A stretch of DNA of 64,000 bases from Herbiconiux daphne (GCF_024979295.1 NZ_JANLCJ010000005.1:248001-312000), one strand, 5' to 3'; positions 25,532 to 34,392 are shown, counted from the stretch's first letter. The notes: a model not told the origin generated them from the letters alone. Made by a program: numbers and translations.

Positions 25532-26060
25532 CCCCCCTGAGGGCGACGACCTCACGACCATGCTCGTCGCGGTGAAGGGCCGCGTGCTGAAGCAAGCCTC
25601 CGCGACCCGCCAGAAGCGGCGCCGATTCGGGCTCGCCGGCTTGCTGCTCGGCGGGGCTGCGATCCTGGTCATCGGCGGCGCCGGAGCCGCGGTCGCCACG
25701 GGCTACGTGACCGGGGTGTTCCACACCATCCCGCACTCGACGAACCGGCCGTCCGATCCGCCCCTGCCCGCCGACTACGACCAGAGCACCAACAACCAGC
25801 TGCAGCCCGGCGAGGCGTCGCTCGGGCAACTCTGGGCGCTCGCCAACTCCGAGTTCGACGGCACTGCCAGCGGCGGAAGCAACCTCGGTGCCGGTCTCAC
25901 CGATTTCGCCGCGGCGATCACGGCCCGCTGCTATCCACTGCTCGACGAGACGGAGGTCGCCGAGCTCGAACAGCTGCAGGCGGCCTATAAGGCCGGCGGC
26001 GACGACGTGGCCGACCAGGCGCGCGCCTACTTCGTGCGCGCGACCGAGCTGTGCATGTGA
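25521..26060 (+). CDS. Membrane protein coupled to ECF sigma factor (putative anti-sigma/partner)
   Basis: A 179-residue protein. A short cytoplasmic head ends in QASATRQKRRRFG, then one membrane helix (about residues 36-60) and an extracytoplasmic domain with two Cys (ARCYPLLDE and TELCM). There is no zinc-binding anti-sigma HxxxCxxC motif, so it is not a classical ZAS anti-sigma factor. Its overlap with the sigma gene argues for a regulatory or signalling role. Two Cys outside the membrane might form a disulfide. Confidence 0.75.
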   Translation: MRTDPPEGDDLTTMLVAVKGRVLKQASATRQKRRRFGLAGLLLGGAAILVIGGAGAAVATGYVTGVFHTIPHSTNRPSDPPLPADYDQSTNNQLQPGEASLGQLWALANSEFDGTASGGSNLGAGLTDFAAAITARCYPLLDETEVAELEQLQAAYKAGGDDVADQARAYFVRATELCM

Positions 26061-26081
26061 TGCGAGCTGTGCATGTGATGA
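26046..26081. repeat. 18-bp tandem duplication spanning a stop codon
   Basis: GAGCTGTGCATGTGATGC at 26046-26063 is repeated with one change at 26064-26081. The first copy holds the last codons and stop of the membrane protein gene. It looks like a slippage duplication. Confidence 0.8.
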
Positions 26082-26142
26082 GGGAATGGGGACGCGACGA
26101 GGGGCACAGCCCCTGACGAGGCGCGCATCGGGGGCGCGCGAG

Positions 26143-26649
26143 CTAGAGCAGTCGCAGTTTCTTCACGATCGCGTCGACCGCCGCCCGCGGGCCGACCAGG
26201 CTGAGCGCGCAGACCGCGAGGTCGGCCGGATCGGTGGCCGCGAGCTCGCGGAGGTAGTCGTCGTAGACCCGGGTGGTCTGCGCGCTGAGGGGCATGTCCG
26301 CCATCCAGACGCCCGGGGCCGCGACCGCTTTCGCGTGCACGGTCGCGAGCCTCTCGGCCGAGGCTCCGAGCACGGTGCAGCCCGCCCAGGGGAGTCCCGG
26401 ATGCTCGTGGCCGGCGGCATCCGCACCGCTCGGTCCTTCTAGTCCTGCGATCGCGAGCCCCGTGGCCGACGCGACGCAGGCGACGGCGTTCACCGTGCGC
26501 CCCGGCTCCAGCGCGGTGTCGACGACGACGACCCACTTGAGGCGGGCGTCCCGGGTCGACTCACCGGTGCGGATCTCGTCGGGCGAGTAGCCGGGAACAT
26601 CGGTATCGGTGCCCGGGTCAGGGACACGGTCTGGGTCGGTGTCGGTCAT
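26143..26649 (-). CDS. DUF2000 family protein
   Basis: The ATG at 26649 gives 168 residues. A charged Asp/Pro-rich head of about 35 residues precedes LKWVVVVDTALEPGRTVNAVACVASATG, the start of the DUF2000 fold (peptidyl-tRNA-hydrolase-II-like). DUF2000 proteins have no proven function. It is divergent from an Lrp/AsnC-type regulator gene about 100 bases away, so that regulator probably controls it. This pairing is common in Actinobacteria and Proteobacteria. Confidence 0.85.
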   Translation of the reverse strand: MTDTDPDRVPDPGTDTDVPGYSPDEIRTGESTRDARLKWVVVVDTALEPGRTVNAVACVASATGLAIAGLEGPSGADAAGHEHPGLPWAGCTVLGASAERLATVHAKAVAAPGVWMADMPLSAQTTRVYDDYLRELAATDPADLAVCALSLVGPRAAVDAIVKKLRLL

Positions 26650-26749
26650 GCGCTTCCTGTCTGTTCGGAGGTCGAGCAGAATGATAAGCACTGATTCGAC
26701 GTTGGTTCAAACCATCCGTACTTCGTGCGGCAGAGAGGGCGATATCGCG

Positions 26750-27205
26750 ATGCTCGACGAACTTGATACGGCGATCCTGCGCCAATTGCAGGCCGACGCA
26801 CGGCGCACCAATCGTGATGTCGCGGCGGCGGTCGGCGTCTCTCCGACCACGGCGCTCGATCGCACCCGTGCCCTGCGCGCGCGGGGCGTCATCCGCGGTG
26901 CCCGTCTCGACGTCGACCTGCCGGCCATCGGTCGCCCGGTGCAGGCGCTCATCGCCGTGCGCATCCGGCCGCCGTCGCGGCGCAACATCGAGGCGTTCCG
27001 CAACTGGGTGAGCGAGCTGCCCGACACCCTCGGCGTGTTCGTGACGTCGGGGTCGGAGGACTTTCTCATCCACGTCGCCGTGCCCGACAACGAGAGCCTC
27101 TACGCCTTCGTGATCGACCGGCTCACCGAGCGCCCCGAGGTGGCCGACGTGCGCACATCCGTCGTCTACGAGCACCTGCGCAACGACCGCATCGCGCCCG
27201 CGTGA
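26750..27205 (+). CDS. Lrp/AsnC family transcriptional regulator
   Basis: A 151-residue regulator. The ATG at 26750, preceded by AGAGGG, starts the standard MLDELDTAILRQLQADARRT. The helix-turn-helix continues through VAAAVGVSPTTALDRTRALRARGVI, and a C-terminal RAM-like domain has FVTSGSEDFLIHVAVPD. Such proteins sense amino acids as octamers or dimers. It faces the DUF2000 gene across a shared intergenic region, its likeliest target along with its own promoter. Confidence 0.93.
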   Translation: MLDELDTAILRQLQADARRTNRDVAAAVGVSPTTALDRTRALRARGVIRGARLDVDLPAIGRPVQALIAVRIRPPSRRNIEAFRNWVSELPDTLGVFVTSGSEDFLIHVAVPDNESLYAFVIDRLTERPEVADVRTSVVYEHLRNDRIAPA

Positions 27206-27235
27206 GGGGACCCGACCTTTGCTCCGGCGGCCCGC

Positions 27236-27829
27236 TCAGACCGGCGGCGCGGGGTCGTACTGGATGCCGCGGCGCACCTCGACGGCGCGCTCGCGCCCGG
27301 CGAGCCGATCGACGAGATGCAGCGCCATGTCGATGCCCGCAGACACGCCCGACGCGGTGATGACATCGCCGTCGTCGACGAACCGCGCGTCGGGCCGCAG
27401 CTCGATGCTCGGGTCGAGCTCGGCGAGCAGATCGACCGACTGCCAGTGCGTCGTGGCCGGCCGACGGTTCAGGATGCCGGCCGCTGCGAGCACGAGGGCG
27501 CCGGTGCACACGCTCGTGATCAGGGGCACGGTCTCGCGCTGGCCGCGCAGCCAGTCGAGCTCGGCTGCATCCTCGAGTCTCGGCCGCGTGCCCTGACCGC
27601 CCGGGTAGATGAGCACGTCGAGCGGGGGAGCGTCGGTGAGCGTGGTGTCGGGCAGCACGCGCAGGCCTTTGGCGCAGCGCACCGGGTCGAGCGAGTCGGC
27701 GAGCATGCGCACCTCGTAGCCGTCTTCGGGGTGTTTCAGGGTCCAGAAGGAGAGCACTTCCCACGGACCGAAGGCGTCGAGTTCTTCGACGTTCTCGAAC
27801 AACAGGATGCCGATCGTCTTCACAGTCAT
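27236..27829 (-). CDS. DJ-1/PfpI family protein (isonitrile hydratase-like)
   Basis: A 197-residue glutamine-amidotransferase-like DJ-1/PfpI protein. FENVEELDAFGPWEVLS carries the conserved early Glu/Asp, VLIYPGGQGTR is the GG loop, and LITSVCTGALVLAAAGIL is the nucleophile elbow with Cys. The overall form matches isonitrile hydratase and related cyclohexyl-isocyanide hydratases, though many members have other roles. Its ATG shares bases with the stop of the serine recombinase frame that reads in from the adjacent integrated element. Confidence 0.9.
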   Translation of the reverse strand: MTVKTIGILLFENVEELDAFGPWEVLSFWTLKHPEDGYEVRMLADSLDPVRCAKGLRVLPDTTLTDAPPLDVLIYPGGQGTRPRLEDAAELDWLRGQRETVPLITSVCTGALVLAAAGILNRRPATTHWQSVDLLAELDPSIELRPDARFVDDGDVITASGVSAGIDMALHLVDRLAGRERAVEVRRGIQYDPAPPV

Positions 27830-29904
27830 GCCAGCAACGTTAGGCCCTCGCCGATTTGAGTGGTGACCGCTCGATGGGCTACAGTAAACAGTCGGCTCGG
27901 GCTTCGGTGCGGGCCATTGGGGTATGGTGTAATTGGCAACACGGCTGATTCTGGTTCAGTTGTTCTTGGTTCGAGTCCAGGTACCCCAGCCAGATAGTTC
28001 TTATTCGAACCAACAGCGCGAGTGAACCAGTTATTCGGCTCAGTAGCCCCTTCGGCAATTACGTCAAAGGGGCTTTGTTGTTTACGTTGGCCCGTAATGC
28101 CCACGGTGCGCTGAACTGATCGAACTGCATAATTTGCTTCGGTGCGCTCTCCCGAGATGACCAGTAGTTCCTGCAGCGTTTCCTCTGGGTCATCAATGAC
28201 TTCGATGTTCAAACGCTCAAAGAACGCTCCGATCAAGTCTCTTCGCACGTTGTCTGGGGCCTGAGCGTAGAGCTTGCCGGGGTCTCGAAGGAGTTCTAGG
28301 TAAGCGGTCGCCTTCTCGGCGCCGTAAGTTAGCCGTTTTTCGGTCTGGGCTAACTTCTCGTTTATGGCACCTCTCTGCAGTTGAGTCTGTTCCAGTCTTT
28401 GTTTGAGGATAGGAATATCAACCGTGCCATCGGCGGCAAGGTCGACCAGGCGTGATTCCTGCGCTGTCAGCTTGTCGAGCTGTTTGTGAAGACTCGCTTT
28501 CGCTGCTTTATCGGCCTCAAGGAGATCGTCGATCGCGCTTGCAATGAGGTCTTGGATTTCGTCCACCTCGGGAGTACTTAGCTGTTCCGCTGCCATCCTT
28601 TCTGCGACAGCAGCCTCGACCAACTCCACGCGGATGAAGCCAACCGGGCACACATTGCGCTGACGCCCCGTGCACACAAAATATTCATATGTACCGCCGT
28701 TGCCCGTGTGCTGGGTGAAGATCATTCGGCTGTTCCGGCCGGCTGCCTTGCAGGCGGCGCAGTAGATAAGGCCTTTGAGATAGTGGAAGTGGGTGCGGTC
28801 TCGGTCACCCTGCCGGTGGCGCTGGTCGAGTACCGCCTGGACTTCCAAGAACAGCTGCTTAGAGATGAGAGGCTGGTGGCGACCGCCGTGCAGCTTTCCC
28901 TTATACCGAATGATTCCCGTGTAATACGGGTCACGCAGCATCTGTGCCAGCCGACTCTTGGAGAGCGCTGCAGCCGGTCGCTGCCTAGATGGACGGGTCG
29001 TGAGCCCGTGCTCTTCGAGAAGAGCACACAACTGCGCAATCGAGTAGTTGCCGGTGGCGTATTGTTCGAATGCCCATGTGACCAGTGGAGCTCGATGCTT
29101 GTCCACTTCAATGGTGTTGACGAGGTTGCCGTTGAAGTCCTTCCGAGCGTTGAGGTAGCCGATCTTGGCGCGTCCGACGCTGCCGCCTTGAGCGACCTTG
29201 TGTGCCATCTTGACGGCGATGTCCTCCCCACTTTGACGGACTTGGACCTCGTTCATGATGTCGGTAATGGCTTCCATCGCGTCGCCCATATAGCCATCAC
29301 CGAACTGCTCTTTGGCGGAGACAAGGCGAACACCTTTTGCGAGCAGTTCGCGCTTTGTGACGGCTGCATCGGTGAAGTTGCGGAACACCCGCGAGCGCAT
29401 ATAGATGATGACGTGGCTGACTTCGGGGTGCTGGTCTACGTACTCTAAGAGACGGCGAAATTCCGCTCGTTTGGCGATCGTCTGGGCGGACTGACCGGGC
29501 TCTACGAACTCGGCCACGATTGAAGCGCCAAGCTCGAGAGCCTTGGCCTGTACCCATTCCCGCTGGGTGGCGATGCTGTTGCCATCCTCGTCGACATCCG
29601 CTGCGGTCTGTAGTTGTCGCACTGTTGACACGCGAAGGTAGACGACGGCGCGAGCAACCGTAAATTCAGTGTCCGGTCCTTCCACCACAGCGTCTGTTGC
29701 GAGATGCTCCAGGCCGTCGATGGGAGTGATCTGTATCTCTCTGGCTTCGGGTGCTTCTATGGTCGTCGTTGTTGCGACTGAATTGTTGATGATTCCCCCT
29801 GCCATAATTTCGGGTGCAAGGGACTGCGCGATAAGTTGGGGACCCGGATCTAGTCCTTCGTCGCTTGTCATCGATGCAGTGGGCGGAATTATGTACTGGG
29901 TCAT
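27826..29904 (-). CDS. Large serine recombinase (integrase of the element)
   Basis: A 692-residue large serine recombinase. An unusual 80-residue head precedes the resolvase domain, where VVYLRVSTVRQ places the catalytic Ser near residue 93. IIYMRSRVFRNFTDA holds the conserved Arg cluster region. The recombinase domain (SIAQLCALLEEHGLTT, RDPYYTGIIRYKG), a zinc ribbon (IYCAACKAAG and FVCTGRQRNVC) and a coiled coil follow. AAAGGAGG precedes the ATG. From about residue 638 the frame crosses tRNA-Gln antisense (LAGVPGLEPRTTEPESAV), then chromosomal sequence, ending on the DJ-1/PfpI start. The tail is therefore host-encoded. Confidence 0.93.
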   Translation of the reverse strand: MTQYIIPPTASMTSDEGLDPGPQLIAQSLAPEIMAGGIINNSVATTTTIEAPEAREIQITPIDGLEHLATDAVVEGPDTEFTVARAVVYLRVSTVRQLQTAADVDEDGNSIATQREWVQAKALELGASIVAEFVEPGQSAQTIAKRAEFRRLLEYVDQHPEVSHVIIYMRSRVFRNFTDAAVTKRELLAKGVRLVSAKEQFGDGYMGDAMEAITDIMNEVQVRQSGEDIAVKMAHKVAQGGSVGRAKIGYLNARKDFNGNLVNTIEVDKHRAPLVTWAFEQYATGNYSIAQLCALLEEHGLTTRPSRQRPAAALSKSRLAQMLRDPYYTGIIRYKGKLHGGRHQPLISKQLFLEVQAVLDQRHRQGDRDRTHFHYLKGLIYCAACKAAGRNSRMIFTQHTGNGGTYEYFVCTGRQRNVCPVGFIRVELVEAAVAERMAAEQLSTPEVDEIQDLIASAIDDLLEADKAAKASLHKQLDKLTAQESRLVDLAADGTVDIPILKQRLEQTQLQRGAINEKLAQTEKRLTYGAEKATAYLELLRDPGKLYAQAPDNVRRDLIGAFFERLNIEVIDDPEETLQELLVISGERTEANYAVRSVQRTVGITGQRKQQSPFDVIAEGATEPNNWFTRAVGSNKNYLAGVPGLEPRTTEPESAVLPITPYPNGPHRSPSRLFTVAHRAVTTQIGEGLTLLA
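27918..27992 (+). tRNA. tRNA-Gln (anticodon CUG)
   Basis: A 75-base tRNA with a seven-pair acceptor stem, TGGGGTA against TACCCCA, discriminator G and encoded CCA. The D arm is GTGT/ACAC, the anticodon stem GCTGA/TCAGT, and the loop TTCTGGT gives anticodon CTG for glutamine. The T arm is CTTGG/CCAGG around TTCGAGT. It is the likely integration site of the element that begins at its 3' side. Confidence 0.95.
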
Positions 29905-30099
29905 TACTAGATCCTCCTTTCTAGAGTGGCGGCCCGTGGGCTGAAACGAGGGCCAGATGGGCCTCCTGAAAATAGCTCAGAAGGTGTGTTCAGTCGAGGT
30001 AAAGCTGGCCAAATCTGGGTCGTCGTTGTTGTTAACACGACAACGACCCCGAGGCACGTGGTTGGTGTGGTTTTTACAACGGATTTCGCCATCTCGCCC

Positions 30100-30918
30100 C
30101 TAGTTCGCCGCCGCTGGTTCGGACGAAAGCGCCCCAGAAAGCCGATCCGGAGTGGAGATGAGGAATAGGTCATTCCGCATTGAAGAGTCTGCCGAGAGCG
30201 CCTGACGAAGCCTTTGGCGGCGTCTCTCGTCGCCGAGCAGCCACACCACTTGAGGGAAGACACCTGTCTTGGCTTGTTCGATGCCGCTGTCGTAGTACTG
30301 CTGGTAGCTCCTGCACTTGTCGATCAGCCGATGAATTGGTTCTGTGCCGAGATCTACTTCCCAGAAGTGAAACAACTCCTCATCTCCGATCGCGGAGACT
30401 GTCGTGAGATCTGGTTTGAGCGTCAGCAATCGACCACTCCGACCTGTGAACTTTCGCCAGTTGTGTGGTTCGGGCTGTACATCGAGAAGTTCAAGCTCTC
30501 CGGCGCGAGCGTGTTGCTCGAGAAGAACCCTGAGATCGGCGATCGCGAGGGTGTGGCTCAAAAACATTAGCGTCGGCTCGAAGCTTCGTGAGCGGCCCGC
30601 CGGCTGGTCGGGGCTTCCTGATCGAAGCAGTCGGTCACCGGCCGGCCCGACGCTCCACACAGTGGATGTTGAGCCGCCGCCTGTGCCGCCGACCGAGCGC
30701 GGGAGGCGCGTGATGAATCGGTGAGACTCCAACCGCGTGAGTACTCGAGTGCATGCTCGGATGCCTGAGACGTAGCTAGCGTGGAGGGCGAAATGAAGTT
30801 CGTAGACATGCCTGGTCGTGAGGAACTTGAAAGCCCGGATGCTGCGAATGATGGCAAGATCTCTCTCGTTGGCGTGTTCCCGAAGTCTCGTCAATCCCAT
30901 GCGGCCACTGGTGCTCAT
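30100..30918 (-). CDS. Replication-relaxation family protein
   Basis: A 272-residue protein. A winged-helix start (RDLAIIRSIRAFKFLTTRHVYELHF) is followed by ACTRVLTRLESHRFITRLPR and a nuclease-like body with LTLKPDLTT and HFWEVDLGTEP, the D and ExD positions of a restriction-endonuclease-like fold. This matches the replication-relaxation family of actinobacterial plasmids and integrative elements, thought to act at transfer or replication origins. GGGAG precedes the start. Downstream, 29905-30099 holds only the integrase promoter region and an imperfect hairpin at about 30017-30050. Confidence 0.85.
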   Translation of the reverse strand: MSTSGRMGLTRLREHANERDLAIIRSIRAFKFLTTRHVYELHFALHASYVSGIRACTRVLTRLESHRFITRLPRSVGGTGGGSTSTVWSVGPAGDRLLRSGSPDQPAGRSRSFEPTLMFLSHTLAIADLRVLLEQHARAGELELLDVQPEPHNWRKFTGRSGRLLTLKPDLTTVSAIGDEELFHFWEVDLGTEPIHRLIDKCRSYQQYYDSGIEQAKTGVFPQVVWLLGDERRRQRLRQALSADSSMRNDLFLISTPDRLSGALSSEPAAAN

Positions 30919-31096
30919 GACACTGGACTCCCGGCTCGGGAGACCGAAGGCACGTACACCCTGGAGAGGGTGTTAGTCGTATCCCTAGAAGGGGCATGAC
31001 CGTTGGTTTTGGGGGGATTGAGCATGGTTGAGGACGGGCCGATCGGGTGGGCGACCGGCGGAGTGTTCTGAGGGATCTTTTCGGAGTCTCGTCGAG

Positions 31097-33220
31097 TCAT
31101 GAGCGACGCCTCCGTCGTCCGATCGGTGCTTCAGTGACTGGCCTCGTTGCCGTCGGTCGACTCGTCGTTCGGCTTCCGCCGAAGCGCGCCAGAGAGTGAG
31201 CGACAAGCTCGGCCGGGTCGTTCACGCGTGGTCGCGGCGGCAGCGTCTCGGTCGAGAACCATCCAGTACTCCTGCCCCCGCTCATGAGATCGACGTAGGC
31301 GTTGTATGGCGGTAGCGCTTTGAAGTCCTCGGCGGTGAGCTCAGGTATGACGCCGGCCAGTAGTTTGGCGTCTGCGGGACTCGGAGCCATCACCACCTTG
31401 CTCCGGGCATTGGCGTCTAGAGCGTCGAGAGTCTCCCGGTTCATCTGACTCCGATGCTGGTGCGCGACGTGGACTGAGACGCCGAGCGAACGCGCGCGAG
31501 CCAAGAAATCGGCTAAGTCTGCGCCGCTCGATCGCACGAAGACCTGCGCCTCATCGATGAAGATGCTGACCGGGCGACGCCGTTCCTTAGGTTGGGATGC
31601 ACGTGCCAGGGTGAGGTTCCAGAGAAGCGATACGAGCATGCCGCCTACGAGGGCGGCGCTCGATTCACCGAGCAGGCCGGCATTCATCGGAGCGAGCAGG
31701 ATTCGCTGCTCGCCGTTGAACAGGTCCGAGAGCGTGAAGCGAGGATCAGGCTGATCGAGGGTGCGTCGAAGCCCGGGGCGCAGCAGAAACTGATTCACGC
31801 GTGATAGTGCCGGCGCGATCGCTTGAGCGCGCTGTGCATCGCTCAACGAGTCGAAGCCGCGCCAGTACTCCTGTAGGAACGGATCAAGCGAACGCGTGGC
31901 ATCACGCCGGAATTCGAAGTCGGTCAGCAAGCGAGGGAGATCAACCAGTGTTGAGTCTGGTCTGTGAGCCAGGGTGATGAGAGCGGCGTGCATGACCTCG
32001 CTCACCCGCGGCCCGAACGCATCCGGGAACAAGTCCTTCATGATGGCCAGAACGCCGTCGGCGACGAGTTCGGGCCGGATCCCCGGAACGGAGAACGGGT
32101 TTAGACCGACAGGTTCAGGTTCGCCCTCCGCGCCCGGATCGAGGACCACGACTTTGTCCCAGTGTTCGCGGGGCAGCACCGATTCGATGTCAGTAGCAAG
32201 ATCGTTCTTGGCATCCAATACGATCACCGTTTGCCCCTCGTCTATCGAGCCCAGGATGAGAGTCTCGAGCACGTTGGACTTTCCCGCGCCGGTTGCGCCG
32301 GTGATGTGGGCATGGAACTTGGAGTCTTCAACTGAGAGGCCGATGTCGCGCTTAGCGCCTGGGGCGGTAGTTGTGGCGAAAGTCCTTTCAGTGGTCATCT
32401 TGGAGGCCCGAAGCAACAACTGCTTCGGGTGGGGCGGGGGCATACCTGGGAGCTCGACCGCGTCAAGTGGCCACCCCAAGAGCGCGAGCGTCTCGGAGAC
32501 CGCGAAAGGGATCCATCCGCTTCGAGGGCGCCTCTCGAGCGCACCTTGGCCACCGACAAACCCCAACCTCGTACCCGCGCTCTCTACGGTACGGAAGGCG
32601 GCGAGGAGACCCTGGAGAAGGGTACGTCGTCGTCCTACGGAGTTGGCGCATACGACGACACGGACTGCTAGACGGAGGCTTGGCTCACTCTGCTTTGTTC
32701 GAAGCCGAGACAGGATGTCCCCGCTAGCGGGCTGGGTTCCTCTCAGCAGCCTCTGCATAAGAGGCTGTGTCGGATCCGCGGGGCGCAGTGTCAGCGAACC
32801 TCCTCTGCTCTGCCCAATCACGACCTGCAGGCGGATCCGCTCGCCTCTAAAATGGGCTTGCGCCAGCGCAGCGAGAACGGCGCGTGAACTGTCGGCCGGT
32901 TGCGCGATCACCAGTGGAAGCTCTTTCCCTTTCATGGACAGACGTACCGAGACGTTGTCGGGGGAGCCCGGGAGTTGGGTGTCAGCTTCGAGAACGAGTC
33001 CAGGAACCAGGTTGGTTAGGAGATCGCTCAGGCTGCGAACTTGGCTGGCCTCAGTTCCGACGAAGTGCTCTACCTGGCCGTCGGCAGCCCGAGCTTCAAA
33101 GACGATGTTTTCGCGGCGCCGATCACTGGCTACGCTCCGTATGAAGCGAAGTGCGACGGAGCTCTCCAGCGGGACAGGCCAATGCACTTGTTGCCAGATC
33201 ATCCGGCCGACGCTATTCAT
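31097..33220 (-). CDS. HerA/TraD-like DNA-transfer ATPase
   Basis: The ATG at 33220, preceded by GGGAGGTGACC, gives 707 residues; longer forms overlap the preceding small gene. Residues about 1-280 are a non-conserved head. Then FHAHITGATGAGKSNVLE is Walker A (near 306) and PVSIFIDEAQVFVRSSGADL is Walker B (near 555), in a HerA/VirD4/TraD-type motor. LGVSVHVAHQHRSQ is the sensor region. It has no evident membrane helices. It probably pumps element DNA during conjugation. The Arg-rich tail (GRRRRRS) may contact DNA. Confidence 0.88.
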   Translation of the reverse strand: MNSVGRMIWQQVHWPVPLESSVALRFIRSVASDRRRENIVFEARAADGQVEHFVGTEASQVRSLSDLLTNLVPGLVLEADTQLPGSPDNVSVRLSMKGKELPLVIAQPADSSRAVLAALAQAHFRGERIRLQVVIGQSRGGSLTLRPADPTQPLMQRLLRGTQPASGDILSRLRTKQSEPSLRLAVRVVVCANSVGRRRTLLQGLLAAFRTVESAGTRLGFVGGQGALERRPRSGWIPFAVSETLALLGWPLDAVELPGMPPPHPKQLLLRASKMTTERTFATTTAPGAKRDIGLSVEDSKFHAHITGATGAGKSNVLETLILGSIDEGQTVIVLDAKNDLATDIESVLPREHWDKVVVLDPGAEGEPEPVGLNPFSVPGIRPELVADGVLAIMKDLFPDAFGPRVSEVMHAALITLAHRPDSTLVDLPRLLTDFEFRRDATRSLDPFLQEYWRGFDSLSDAQRAQAIAPALSRVNQFLLRPGLRRTLDQPDPRFTLSDLFNGEQRILLAPMNAGLLGESSAALVGGMLVSLLWNLTLARASQPKERRRPVSIFIDEAQVFVRSSGADLADFLARARSLGVSVHVAHQHRSQMNRETLDALDANARSKVVMAPSPADAKLLAGVIPELTAEDFKALPPYNAYVDLMSGGRSTGWFSTETLPPRPRVNDPAELVAHSLARFGGSRTTSRPTATRPVTEAPIGRRRRRS

Positions 33221-33419
33221 GGTCACCTCCCTCCGGGGGCAAAGCCCGTTGTTGGTCGTGGGCGGCCTGTGCGTCGGCCTCGGCCTTAGCTTCGCCCAGT
33301 GCCAGGATGGCTCGTGATAGCTTGTGCGCGTCAACGGTTGGTCGTCGAGAGCCATAGGCGACTACACGGCGATCACGCCGTGTCGCTCGTCGCTGCTTCT
33401 TTTCTGCCCCACCTTTCAT
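33213..33419 (-). CDS. Small basic hypothetical protein of the transfer operon
   Basis: A 68-residue protein with GAGGAGA before its ATG. The head is strongly basic (KKQRRATRRDRRVVAYGSRR); the rest is an Ala/Glu/Gln helix (SRAILALGEAKAEADAQAAHD). Its last codons overlap the ATPase start by eight bases, and its stop region supplies that gene's ribosome site, so the pair is translationally coupled. No family recognised; a small DNA-binding or ATPase accessory role is possible. The next 196 bases upstream hold no gene. Confidence 0.7.
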   Translation of the reverse strand: MKGGAEKKQRRATRRDRRVVAYGSRRPTVDAHKLSRAILALGEAKAEADAQAAHDQQRALPPEGGDHE

Positions 33420-33615
33420 CGCATTCTCCTCAGCACGATGAGCAGACCTGGTCTGCTCGACTCGCCATTTGAATCTGTGCTGCCTTTACTTGTGAACGAT
33501 CTGGCCTTCTGAGTCAAGGCTGAAATTTGCGATCGGTGGAGCGATCGGGTGGGCACCACCTCGAGTGGAGCGGAGGTGATAAACGGAGGGGTCCGAAGGA
33601 CGACTTGAGCGCCGG

Positions 33616-33810
33616 TTACCAGCGGTCGCGACGGGAGCGGATCCAGAAGCAGGTCACGACCACCGCGCCAATGAGCCCAGCGGCCAGGAGCAACCACCCC
33701 CAAACTGCGGCCAGGACTTGGCTGAGGAGCCAGATCGCGATAACTCCGAAGATGACGAGCCAGACGATGCTCCACAGCCGGCTGATCAGGGGTGGTTTCG
33801 ATTCGGGCAT
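33616..33810 (-). CDS. Small membrane protein
   Basis: A 64-residue protein with AAAGGA eight bases before the ATG. Two closely spaced hydrophobic helices (WSIVWLVIFGVIAIWLLSQVL and WLLLAAGLIGAVVVTCFWI) end in RSRRDRW. It lies 15 bases after the MT-A70 methylase gene on the same strand. No family recognised; it could be part of the element's transfer apparatus. Confidence 0.7.
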   Translation of the reverse strand: MPESKPPLISRLWSIVWLVIFGVIAIWLLSQVLAAVWGWLLLAAGLIGAVVVTCFWIRSRRDRW

Positions 33811-33825
33811 TTCTTATTCCTTTCA

Positions 33826-34392
33826 TCAGCGAGTTCCCTCTTCCTTGGTGAAGTCGGATGGCACGGGCCATCCGGGGATGGTGATGGTGCTTTCTACCTC
33901 GTCGCCCCATACGTCGTCCCATTCAGGACGGTGCTGGCGGGCGAAGAGTTCCAGACGCGGTGACGGAGATATCGCGGTGATCAGCTCATATGCCGCCCCT
34001 GGCTTATCCGAATGTGCGCCTACAGGCGCGTTGAGCCACGTCGGCGTCGAGTGGTTTCCGAGCTCGAGCTTCCCCTTGGTGGCGAAGAGGAGATGCTCGG
34101 TGGAGTTGCGGAGGCTGTACCTGCCAGAAAGCCCCAGGCGGAATTTCACCCATGTCAGTGGTGATCTCACGGTCAGGCCGGCCGCCTCGAGAATCTCGTA
34201 CGACTCCTTCAAGTATCGATTCGTCGTCCAGAACCAGACGTGACATCCGGTGGGGTCGACGAGGTCTTTCAATGGGAAGCGGCGGAGTCGGTCGAGGGGT
34301 TCTGTGTTGTAGTGCTTGTCCCCGCCTTGGCCGGGCCATGGAAAGTCGAGCAAGATCGTCCTCCAGGTGTCTTGTTGGTGTGTTTCGGTCAT
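33826..34392 (-). CDS. MT-A70 family adenine methyltransferase
   Basis: The ATG at 34392, preceded by AAGGAGGGAC, gives 188 residues. The catalytic motif DPPW appears as LLDFPWPG, so the first Pro is replaced by Phe. Later parts fit the MT-A70 fold: HVWFWTTNRYLKESYEILEAAG, PLTWVKFRLG, NSTEHLLFATKGK and the SAM-pocket end ELFARQHRPEWDDVWGDEV. Family members methylate N6 of adenine in DNA or RNA and are common on phages and integrative elements, probably to modify element DNA. Upstream lies a long inverted repeat. Confidence 0.88.
   Translation of the reverse strand: MTETHQQDTWRTILLDFPWPGQGGDKHYNTEPLDRLRRFPLKDLVDPTGCHVWFWTTNRYLKESYEILEAAGLTVRSPLTWVKFRLGLSGRYSLRNSTEHLLFATKGKLELGNHSTPTWLNAPVGAHSDKPGAAYELITAISPSPRLELFARQHRPEWDDVWGDEVESTITIPGWPVPSDFTKEEGTR

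Noticed and set aside
30017..30050. Imperfect hairpin (GGGTCGTCGTTGT facing ACAACGACCC) between the replication-relaxation and integrase genes
   Set aside because: Needs a 3-base bulge and has no T-run on either strand, so it was not listed as a terminator.
31040..33555. GATCGGGTGGGC shared at about 31040 and 33542 in two gaps of the element
   Set aside because: A 12-base match in GC-rich DNA with no symmetry or extension is within chance.
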